The notes under the pieces: model-generated
The model's input: only the letters and a program-made list of their open reading frames with translations
What the model was told of the DNA's origin: nothing
Databases searched by the model: none
Program-made: the position numbers and the translations under genes
In this document: positions 1-4,205 of the stretch, one piece after another
Numbering within the stretch: position 1 is the stretch's first letter
How the letters are laid out: each line of letters opens with the position of its first letter
Assembly: GCA_026396945.1 (NCBI GenBank)
Contig: JAPLVX010000014.1
Coordinates: forward strand, 1-6,963
Length of the DNA stretch: 6,963 bases
Source of the DNA: Candidatus Falkowiibacteriota bacterium
Lineage (GTDB): Bacteria > Patescibacteriota > Patescibacteriia > Patescibacteriales > UBA12465
Reading direction: 5' to 3'

Positions 1-375
1 AATGGTTACACTTCGGTTTATTTACAATATTCTTACGTTAGAATTAGGAGTTTAATTAAGAAAGCGGCCCCAATAAAGAATAGTTTGCCTAAAGACTTAG
101 CCGCTTTAATTATCCCCAAGGAAAATATTCTATTAATTAAGTTAGCCAAGTATCCTGAAGCGGTTCGTTTTGCCGCTCTAGAGCGCGACCCCTCAAGCTT
201 AGTTAAATATTTGTTTGAATTAGCCCAATTATTTAATGATTATTACCAGTCAGTCAATATTTTACAAGCCGAACCAGCGGCCAGAACTTGGCGCTTAAAT
301 TTATTAGAGGCTGTTGGACAAACCCTAAAAAATGGCTTAGAGTTATTAGGACTTGAGACAGTTGAGGAAATGTAA
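1..375 (+). CDS. argS: Arginine-tRNA ligase, C-terminal fragment (5' end outside window)
   Basis: The reading frame is open from base 1 and ends at TAA 373-375, giving 124 residues of a protein that begins upstream of the window. The fragment starts with a YLQYSYVRIRSLIKKA segment, the hallmark start of the DALR anticodon-binding helical bundle of class I arginyl-tRNA synthetases. It closes with the family-typical LFELAQLFNDYYQ, a WRLNLLEAVGQTLKNGLELL helix, and a short acidic end (TVEEM). ArgRS charges tRNA-Arg with arginine in the cytoplasm using ATP. The catalytic HIGH and KMSKS regions lie outside the window. A TTG at 85 could be mistaken for a start, but the homology clearly extends upstream of it. 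glyS follows after 67 bases on the same strand, so the two synthetase genes may share a transcript; no terminator is visible between them. The stop codon lies inside a small AT-rich repeat. Confidence 0.93.
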   Translation, partial: NGYTSVYLQYSYVRIRSLIKKAAPIKNSLPKDLAALIIPKENILLIKLAKYPEAVRFAALERDPSSLVKYLFELAQLFNDYYQSVNILQAEPAARTWRLNLLEAVGQTLKNGLELLGLETVEEM

Positions 376-421
376 CTTTTGCTAATGTAACTTTTATTAA
401 TGAGGAAATGTAATTTTTATT
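363..421 (+). repeat. Short AT-rich tandem repeat over the argS stop codon
   Basis: Three near-identical 15-base units read AATGTAACTTTT(GCT/ATT). They lie at 369-383, 384-398 and, after an 8-base insertion, 407-421 (one C-to-T change). A longer pair, TGAGGAAATGTAA, occurs at 363-375 and 401-413. The first unit contains the argS stop codon. The unit is likely a product of local slippage or duplication. No hairpin or known binding site is obvious. Confidence 0.75.
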
Positions 422-442
422 AAAAGTTTAAAGATAATTAAT

Positions 443-1855
443 ATGAAAAAAATTACCCCCGCTAAAGTTGATGATAAAAAAATGGAAAAAATTGTCGCCC
501 TGTGCAAGCGGCGCGGTTTTGTTTACTCATCTTCGGAGATTTACGGTGGTTTGGCGGCGGTTTATGATTTCGGACCCTACGGCGTAGAATTAGCTAATAA
601 TATTAAAGCGGCTTGGTGGCGAGCCGTGGTCCAATTGCGTGAAGATGTCGTCGGTTTGGATGCGGCTATATTTATGAATCCTAAAGTTTGGCAAGCGTCG
701 GGTCATGTCGACGGTTTTTCCGATCCTTTAACTGAATGCAAGAAATGCCATAATCGCTTAAGAGCCGATCACGCCCTGGAGGAAATCGGGATCAGGGCGG
801 ATGAAAAAATGGATCAAGCCACCATCGACGATCTATTCCAAACAAATAAAAATAAAATAAAATGTCCTGCTTGTGGCGCTAGTGATTTTACCAGTATAAA
901 GAAATTTAATCTTTTAGTTCAGTCTAATCTCGGTAATTTCACTGGTGATTGGACTAAAGAGCCAGTTTATCTGCGCGGCGAAACTTGCCAGGGGATTTAT
1001 GTTAACTATAAAAATGTTCTAGATTCTTCCCGCGTCCGGATCCCGTTTGGCATCGCTCAGATCGGTAAAGCTTTTCGTAATGAGATCACCGCCCGGCAAT
1101 TTGTTTTTCGGACACGTGAGTTTGAGCAGATGGAAATGCAGTATTTTACCCACCCCAGCCAAGAATTAGTTGAATACGAAAAATTGCGAGCGGCTCGTTG
1201 GCAATATTATTTAGATCTCGGTCTCAAGGAAGAGAATCTGCGTTGGCATAAACATGAGAATTTAGTTTTCTATGCTAAGGCCGCCTATGATATTGAATAT
1301 AACTATCCTTTTGGTTTTTCAGAATTGGAGGGCGTCCATGCGCGCGGTAATTATGATTTGTCCGTTCACGCCAAAGGTTCGGGGCAAGATTTGAGCTATG
1401 TTGATCCCCTTACCCAAGAAAAATTCATCCCTCATATTATTGAGTCATCGGTTGGCGTGGGCCGTACTTTTTTGGCTATTTTAAGCGAAGCTTACACTGA
1501 AAAAGAAATAAAGGGAGAGACTCGTTTGGTTTTGAATTTACCCTATAAATTAGCTCCGGTTAAAATCGCGGTTTTCCCTCTGCTTAAAAATAAGTCGGAT
1601 TTAGTCACTAAAGCGCAAGAAATTTATGACGAATTGAAACTAGAATATAATTGTGAGTTTGATGATAATGGTAATATCGGTAAACGTTATAGCCGTCAGG
1701 ATGAAATTGGTACGCCTTATTGTCTAACCGTTGATTTTGATAGCTTAGAAAATAACGATGTTACTATTCGTGAGCGCGGTGATTTACGCGGCGGCAGCGA
1801 GTTGCCCCGGGTAAAGATTTCCGAATTAAAAAAATTCTTTACAGATAAATTTTGA
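443..1855 (+). CDS. glyS: Glycine-tRNA ligase, single-chain homodimeric type (class II)
   Basis: This 470-residue protein charges tRNA-Gly with glycine. It belongs to the eukaryote/archaea-like alpha2 GlyRS family, not the bacterial alpha2beta2 GlyQ/GlyS type. The N-terminus carries the family signature CKRRGFVYSSSEIYGG (21-36) followed by DFGPYG (42-47). A zinc-ribbon insertion has CxxC at C99/C102 and C141/C144. Motif 2 spans about 208-234 (FRNE 211-214, then FRTREFEQME 222-231). Motif 3 is HIIESSVGVGR, with the motif arginine at 341. The C-terminal anticodon-binding domain runs from about 370 to 470, with the typical DDNGNIGKRYSRQDEIGTP stretch (407-425). The length is normal and no key residue is missing. 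The ATG at 443 is chosen because the family N-terminus begins within about 15 residues. Only a weak AAAG-type upstream sequence is present, with no clear Shine-Dalgarno site. The gene ends in TGA and is followed by a strong terminator. Confidence 0.97.
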   Translation: MKKITPAKVDDKKMEKIVALCKRRGFVYSSSEIYGGLAAVYDFGPYGVELANNIKAAWWRAVVQLREDVVGLDAAIFMNPKVWQASGHVDGFSDPLTECKKCHNRLRADHALEEIGIRADEKMDQATIDDLFQTNKNKIKCPACGASDFTSIKKFNLLVQSNLGNFTGDWTKEPVYLRGETCQGIYVNYKNVLDSSRVRIPFGIAQIGKAFRNEITARQFVFRTREFEQMEMQYFTHPSQELVEYEKLRAARWQYYLDLGLKEENLRWHKHENLVFYAKAAYDIEYNYPFGFSELEGVHARGNYDLSVHAKGSGQDLSYVDPLTQEKFIPHIIESSVGVGRTFLAILSEAYTEKEIKGETRLVLNLPYKLAPVKIAVFPLLKNKSDLVTKAQEIYDELKLEYNCEFDDNGNIGKRYSRQDEIGTPYCLTVDFDSLENNDVTIRERGDLRGGSELPRVKISELKKFFTDKF

Positions 1856-1862
1856 GTTAGGC

Positions 1863-1884
1863 AAACCAAGAACAGTCTCGGTTT
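1863..1884 (+). other. Hairpin just upstream of the glyS terminator
   Basis: AAACC-A-AGA (1863-1871) can pair with TCT-C-GGTTT (1876-1884) around a 4-base loop, with one A/C mismatch. Its 3' arm contains TCTCGG, the same six bases that start the terminator stem at 1901. TCTCGG 1876-1881 could therefore pair with CCGAGA 1913-1918 instead. This may be a 3'-end stabilising hairpin or a chance repeat. Confidence 0.4.
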
Positions 1885-1900
1885 ACAAAAAATATTTTTT

Positions 1901-1925
1901 TCTCGGCCCTCGCCGAGATTTTTTT
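1901..1925 (+). terminator. Intrinsic terminator of glyS
   Basis: A perfect 7-bp GC-rich stem, TCTCGGC (1901-1907) with GCCGAGA (1912-1918), closes a CCTC loop. Seven Ts (1919-1925) follow. It lies 45 bases after the glyS stop codon and is immediately followed by a new promoter, so it ends the synthetase transcript. Confidence 0.9.
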
Positions 1926-1934
1926 GAAAAAGTA

Positions 1935-1963
1935 TTGCCAGCCAAAAGATAAGAGAGTATAAT
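1935..1963 (+). promoter_or_regulatory. Sigma70-type promoter for the Lys/Ala-rich protein
   Basis: TTGCCA (1935-1940) and a perfect TATAAT (1958-1963) are separated by 17 bases. The predicted start of transcription is near 1970, giving a leader of about 90 bases before the ATG at 2061. It sits just past the glyS terminator, so the small gene is an independent unit. Confidence 0.8.
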
Positions 1964-1997
1964 ATTAGTAGAGGTCTAAAATTTCAAAAAGATTTCT

Positions 1998-2022
1998 AAA
2001 TTTATTTTTGAAAAATAAATTT
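1998..2022 (+). repeat. Perfect AT-only inverted repeat in the leader of the basic-protein gene
   Basis: AAATTTATTTTT (1998-2009) and AAAAATAAATTT (2011-2022) are exact reverse complements around a single central G (2010). In the mRNA this would be a 12-pair A-U hairpin (or a slightly shorter one with a larger loop), about 20 bases upstream of the ribosome binding site. It lacks GC content and a following T-run suitable for termination. An mRNA-stability hairpin, a temperature-sensitive element or a DNA-level protein site are possible; the sequence does not decide. Confidence 0.7.
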
Positions 2023-2042
2023 TTAGATAAATTATTCTCATG

Positions 2043-2053
2043 AAAGGAGGTGA
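2043..2053 (+). promoter_or_regulatory. Full-length Shine-Dalgarno site
   Basis: AAAGGAGGTGA is an exact complement of the classic 16S anti-Shine-Dalgarno tail and lies 7 bases before the ATG at 2061 (10 bases from the GGAGG core). It decides the start: an in-frame ATG at 2040 precedes the site and would put it inside the coding region. No other gene in the window has a site approaching this strength, which suggests high expression. Confidence 0.9.
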
Positions 2054-2060
2054 AACAAAT

Positions 2061-2189
2061 ATGGCTAAGAAGAAAAAAGCGGTGAAGAAGGTTGTAAAGA
2101 AAGTTGCTAAAAGAAAACCGGCTAAAAAAGCGGTGAAGAAGGTTGTAAAGAAAGTTGCTAAAAGAAAACCGGCTAAAAAGAGAAAATAA
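2061..2189 (+). CDS. Small Lys/Ala/Val-rich histone H1-like basic protein
   Basis: The product is 42 residues, with lysine at about half the positions plus arginines and no acidic residue. The pattern is KKAVKKVVKKVAKRKPA given twice, followed by KKRK. It resembles the C-terminal tails of histone H1 and bacterial H1-like proteins (AlgP or Chlamydia Hc type PAKK/AVKK repeats), so nucleic-acid binding and nucleoid compaction is the likely role. This is inferred from composition, since there is no folded domain. Two 17-codon repeats (2073-2123 and 2124-2174) are identical at every base. The start is fixed by the strong Shine-Dalgarno site. It has its own promoter and is bounded upstream by the glyS terminator. 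A ribosome-associated or RNA-binding role cannot be excluded. The long antisense reading frame over this region is a by-product of the lysine codons. Confidence 0.85.
   Translation: MAKKKKAVKKVVKKVAKRKPAKKAVKKVVKKVAKRKPAKKRK
2073..2179 (+). repeat. Perfect 51-bp tandem duplication inside the basic-protein gene
   Basis: Copy 1 (2073-2123) and copy 2 (2124-2174) are identical over all 51 bases, and the first five bases of a third copy follow. Each copy encodes KKAVKKVVKKVAKRKPA. Identity at synonymous sites points to recent duplication or active slippage or conversion. Repeat loss or gain would change the protein by 17 residues without a frameshift. Confidence 0.97.
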
Positions 2190-2223
2190 CCCAGCTTCAA
2201 ATTTGTAAAATTTATTAATTATT

Positions 2224-2242
2224 ATTAATAGGTTTTATTAAT
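2224..2242 (+). other. AT-only hairpin downstream of the basic-protein gene
   Basis: ATTAATA (2224-2230) pairs with TATTAAT (2236-2242) around a GGTTT loop. It lies 35 bases after the stop codon and is followed only by a short T/A tract, so it is at best a weak terminator. The rest of 2190-2337 shows no convincing terminator or promoter. Confidence 0.3.
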
Positions 2243-2337
2243 TTAAAAATTATACAAATAGTCTAGGCTTAAGTCAAGCTTTTCTATTACTATTTTAGCC
2301 CCCTTTATATTATTAAGCCTTTGTTTGTTTTACTTCT

Positions 2338-3198
2338 ATGAATTTAAGTAATAAATCTAAAATTAGTTTGGTTCTTTGCTTGGTTTTCGTAATTTTATTT
2401 TTTTTCGCCTTAAGCAATGATAATAACTCTTCCGGCGTTGCCCGAATATACTTTTTTGATGTCGGTCAGGGAGATTCAATTCTCATTAGAACCCCCAGCG
2501 GCCAGAATATTTTAATTGACGGCGGGCCGGATAAAAAGGTTTTAAAAAAGTTAGGGCTGGTTCTGCCTTTTTGGGACCGACAAATAGATTTCCTAATCTT
2601 AAGTCATCCCCACGACGACCATCTTCTTGGTTTAATCGAAACTATTAGGCGTTATCAGATAAGCAATATCATTAGAACCGCGGTCCAAACTGATACTCCG
2701 GCCGACAATTTATTAAGCGCGCTTAGCTCAGGGCGGGAATCAATCGTGACTAAGCCGGGGGAAATTTTATTAAAAGATAATTGCCGTCTCGATATCTTAT
2801 ATCCCGCTGGCCCGGAATTAGATAAAAACGATTTAAATAATACTTCCATCGTTTTGAAATTAATTTGCGGATCTTTCAAGTTATTGCTTGCTGGTGATAG
2901 CGGCCAAAAAATTGAAAAAGAATTAATCGCTGCCAAAGTTGATTTAAAGGCTGACTTTTTAAAAATTTCACATCATGGCTCGGATACGGCTAGTAGCCAG
3001 GAGTTTTTGGAAACAGTTGGCGCTAAAATGGCGACGATTTCGGTTGGGGTAAATAACAAATTCAATCACCCGGCCGCCCGTATTATTAGTAGGCTGAAGA
3101 ATTTGGGCTTTATTGTATATAGAACTGATATCGATGGTGATATCGAAATACTAGTTAATAATAGCCAATATTTAGTTAAAACCAAGGCCCCAAGATAA
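2338..3198 (+). CDS. Membrane-anchored MBL-fold hydrolase, ComEC C-terminal domain type
   Basis: This 286-residue protein has an uncleaved-looking N-terminal membrane segment (about residues 9-24), after which the catalytic domain should face outward. It carries the ComEC/Rec2-type metallo-beta-lactamase motifs in order: FDVGQGDS (40-47), LIDGG (59-63), SHPHDDH (89-95, the metal-binding HxHxDH), NNTSIVLKL (167-175), LLAGDSG (183-189), SHHGS (211-215) and NHP (243-245). All expected metal ligands are present. In ComEC this domain accompanies a multi-membrane channel used for DNA uptake; here the channel region is absent and only the hydrolase with one membrane helix remains. A nuclease or phosphodiesterase activity at the membrane is likely, and a role in DNA uptake is inference. 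The ATG at 2338 has no Shine-Dalgarno sequence, but the hydrophobic N-terminus fits this start. A consensus promoter follows the gene. Confidence 0.9.
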   Translation: MNLSNKSKISLVLCLVFVILFFFALSNDNNSSGVARIYFFDVGQGDSILIRTPSGQNILIDGGPDKKVLKKLGLVLPFWDRQIDFLILSHPHDDHLLGLIETIRRYQISNIIRTAVQTDTPADNLLSALSSGRESIVTKPGEILLKDNCRLDILYPAGPELDKNDLNNTSIVLKLICGSFKLLLAGDSGQKIEKELIAAKVDLKADFLKISHHGSDTASSQEFLETVGAKMATISVGVNNKFNHPAARIISRLKNLGFIVYRTDIDGDIEILVNNSQYLVKTKAPR

Positions 3199-3220
3199 GC
3201 TTCCCAAAGCCTTTGTTTTT
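3184..3220 (+). terminator. Possible weak terminator at the end of the MBL gene
   Basis: AAGGC (3184-3188) can pair with GCCTT (3209-3213), followed by TG and TTTTT (3216-3220). The loop is long (20 bases) and the stem overlaps the last codons. The position, directly ahead of the promoter at 3225, makes it plausible, but the stem is weak. Confidence 0.3.
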
Positions 3221-3224
3221 AGTA

Positions 3225-3253
3225 TTGACAAATAATTTTTACTGTGCTATATT
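3225..3253 (+). promoter_or_regulatory. Consensus sigma70-type promoter ahead of the structured element
   Basis: A perfect TTGACA (3225-3230) and TATATT (3248-3253) are spaced by 17 bases. Transcription should begin near 3260. No open reading frame of any size follows for more than 400 bases, so the first product is expected to be the noncoding element ending near 3467. Confidence 0.8.
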
Positions 3254-3259
3254 AATTGG

Positions 3260-3467
3260 TTGTTTAATTTTAAGATATTAATCGTTTGATTTAAAAATAA
3301 AGAAACAAAAAAGGCCAATTTAAACGGGTCAGGCACGACAAGCATGGGGATTTTCTCACTAGGGTTTTTTGGGCTTGCTTAAGTAAATAAGAATTTTATT
3401 TATTAAAGTGAGCTCGAGAATTCCTAGGAGAAATTTTCTTGCCTACCCGTTCAAGCTGGTCTTTTTT
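3260..3467 (+). ncRNA. Candidate structured noncoding RNA (or MITE-like inverted-repeat element)
   Basis: The ends of 3307-3467 fold back on each other. AAAAAAGGCCA (3307-3317) pairs with TGGTCTTTTTT (3457-3467, one G-U). AACGGGT (3323-3329) pairs exactly with ACCCGTT (3445-3451). GG (3332-3333) pairs with CC, and CAAG (3339-3342) with CTTG (3438-3441). GGGGATT (3346-3352) pairs with AATTCCT (3419-3425), and CTCACT (3355-3360) with AGTGAG (3407-3412). An inner hairpin lies at 3382-3390/3396-3404. The closing stem runs into TTTTTT, so it can itself act as a terminator. With the consensus promoter at 3225 this suggests a transcript of about 210 bases, rod-like with internal bulges, somewhat like 6S RNA in outline. 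No known RNA family signature was recognised. The terminal 28-bp imperfect inverted repeats would also fit a small non-autonomous transposable element. Confidence 0.45.
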
Positions 3468-3488
3468 GAAATTAAGAGGTGTTAAAGA

Positions 3489-3540
3489 AATTAGGCGATA
3501 TTAGATTTGAGACAATATTAATTAGGTATATTAGATTAGA
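3489..3540 (+). repeat. Two direct repeats upstream of the second promoter
   Basis: AATTAGGCGATATTAGATTTGA (3489-3510, shown in parts: AATTAGG, then ATATTAGATT) recurs as AATTAGG-T-ATATTAGATTAGA at 3520-3540, 31 bases later, about three helical turns. The second copy ends 11 bases before the -35 box at 3552. Same-face spacing next to a promoter suggests a regulator or activator site; duplication by slippage is the alternative. Confidence 0.6.
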
Positions 3541-3551
3541 CTGAATGAGTC

Positions 3552-3580
3552 TTGACAAATGTTTATAATAGTTGTATAGT
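3552..3580 (+). promoter_or_regulatory. Consensus sigma70-type promoter for the 132-residue gene
   Basis: TTGACA (3552-3557) and TATAGT (3575-3580) are separated by 17 bases. Transcription should start near 3587, giving a leader of about 95 bases before the ATG at 3683. A TATAAT at 3564-3569 is too close to the -35 box to serve with it. Confidence 0.78.
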
Positions 3581-3584
3581 ATTA

Positions 3585-3682
3585 AGTCGGATAATTCTGG
3601 CAAATTTAGTTAATAATTAGTTCATTAACATCTAAACCAAACCCCCAGATGAGCCGACTGGGTTAGCAAACGGTGAAAAACC
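3585..3682 (+). promoter_or_regulatory. Structured 5' leader with competing hairpins (possible translational control)
   Basis: Fold A: AGTCGG (3585-3590) with CCGACT (3654-3659), TCTGG (3596-3600) with CCAGA (3645-3649), TTTA (3605-3608) with TAAA (3633-3636), and GTTAAT (3609-3614) with ATTAAC (3624-3629). Fold B: AACC..CAG (3640-3648, with two extra Cs) with CTGGGTT (3658-3664). B uses bases needed by A, so the two exclude each other. Fold C: GGTT (3661-3664) with AACC (3679-3682) would place the likely ribosome binding site GGTGA (3672-3676) in its loop and abut the ATG, and it is excluded by B. The arrangement resembles a riboswitch or other leader switch, but no known class is recognised. 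Confidence 0.4.
3672..3676 (+). promoter_or_regulatory. Probable ribosome binding site of the 132-residue gene
   Basis: GGTGA, the 3' part of the AAAGGAGGTGA consensus, lies 6 bases before the ATG at 3683 and supports that start. Confidence 0.55.
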
Positions 3683-4081
3683 ATGAAAAAAGACGTAGTA
3701 AATTTCTATGTGACGAAGTTTGAAGGAGAATCATCTTCATTCTTTTCAATTATCGATGGCTCCGGGTGTAATCCGATGAAAGCTATTCCGGGGGACACTT
3801 CGGACTCCGCGCTGGCTAAGGCCGCCACGGTGCTTGACCAAATGTTTGAAAATTTGGTTAGAGATCTCAAAGGCAGAGAGACAATGAAGCAGGTTAAGCT
3901 TGTCTTTAACCAAGAATCCTATATCAAAACCGCGGTCAATTATATTGATCCATTCGGAAAATACTTTCAAGAAATTGCCAGCCTTTTATTAGCGGTGCCA
4001 ATCTCCGCCAAAGAGATGCGCTTCTTTTTCAGGGCACAACAAAAGATCCTCAAGATCAACTATAAGTATGTAATAAGCTAA
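3683..4081 (+). CDS. Hypothetical protein, 132 residues, no recognised family
   Basis: I do not recognise this protein. It has no signal peptide or membrane helix. Visible elements: two short beta-like stretches (VVNFYVTKF, about 5-13; SFFSIIDG, 19-26); a flexible Gly/Pro/Asp stretch (27-41); an amphipathic helix (42-63); a strand-like KQVKLVFNQESYIKTAVNYI (69-88); then a mostly helical, basic C-terminal half (91-132). The order beta-beta-alpha-beta with an ESYI segment faintly resembles an RNase H-like fold, but the acidic catalytic positions are not there, so no enzymatic role is claimed. It has its own consensus promoter, a structured leader, a GGTGA ribosome binding site and a terminator, which argues that it is a genuinely expressed single-gene unit. 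It converges on the VanW gene. Codon use is like that of its neighbours. Confidence 0.8.
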   Translation: MKKDVVNFYVTKFEGESSSFFSIIDGSGCNPMKAIPGDTSDSALAKAATVLDQMFENLVRDLKGRETMKQVKLVFNQESYIKTAVNYIDPFGKYFQEIASLLLAVPISAKEMRFFFRAQQKILKINYKYVIS

Positions 4082-4144
4082 AGTATGGACAGGTCGCCCG
4101 AAGGACTATAACAAAATTGAAGAAATAAGTGAGTAAGGAACTAA

Positions 4145-4172
4145 AAAACCCTGACAGCGATGCCAGGGTTTT
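4145..4172. terminator. Bidirectional intrinsic terminator between convergent genes
   Basis: AAAACCCTG (4145-4153) pairs with CAGGGTTTT (4164-4172), a 9-bp stem with a 10-base loop. On the plus strand it ends the 132-residue gene; on the minus strand six Ts (complement of 4143-4148) follow the stem, so it also ends the VanW transcript. The minus-strand T-run is the better one. Confidence 0.88.
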
Positions 4173-4205
4173 AAATTTGTCAGGTATACTCATTATTTAC
4201 TTCGG

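Noticed and set aside
443..1855. Use of the alternative code with TGA as glycine
   Set aside because: glyS ends at TGA exactly at the expected family length and no real gene contains an in-frame TGA.
2040..2063. Upstream in-frame ATG (2040) as start of the basic protein
   Set aside because: It would place the Shine-Dalgarno site inside the coding region and leave no site of its own; 2061 is correctly spaced.
1976..2200. 74-codon minus-strand reading frame rich in Phe/Leu/Ala
   Set aside because: It is the antisense of the Lys/Ala-rich gene: AAG/AAA lysine codons read backwards give Phe/Leu. The plus strand has the promoter and the perfect Shine-Dalgarno site.
2655..2936. Minus-strand frame of 93 codons
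   Set aside because: Lies wholly inside the MBL-fold gene, with no family features or start signals.
3326..3349. Resemblance of GGGTCAGGCACGA to the SRP RNA loop (GGTCAGG)
   Set aside because: The GGAAGGAAGCAGC part and its symmetric partner are absent.
3655..3682. Resemblance of GCAAACGG to the GGCAAACC part of c-di-GMP-I riboswitches
   Set aside because: The flanking conserved bases and second helix of that riboswitch are not present.
3746..3970. Minus-strand frame of 74 codons
   Set aside because: Shadow of the 132-residue gene; no promoter or ribosome binding site.
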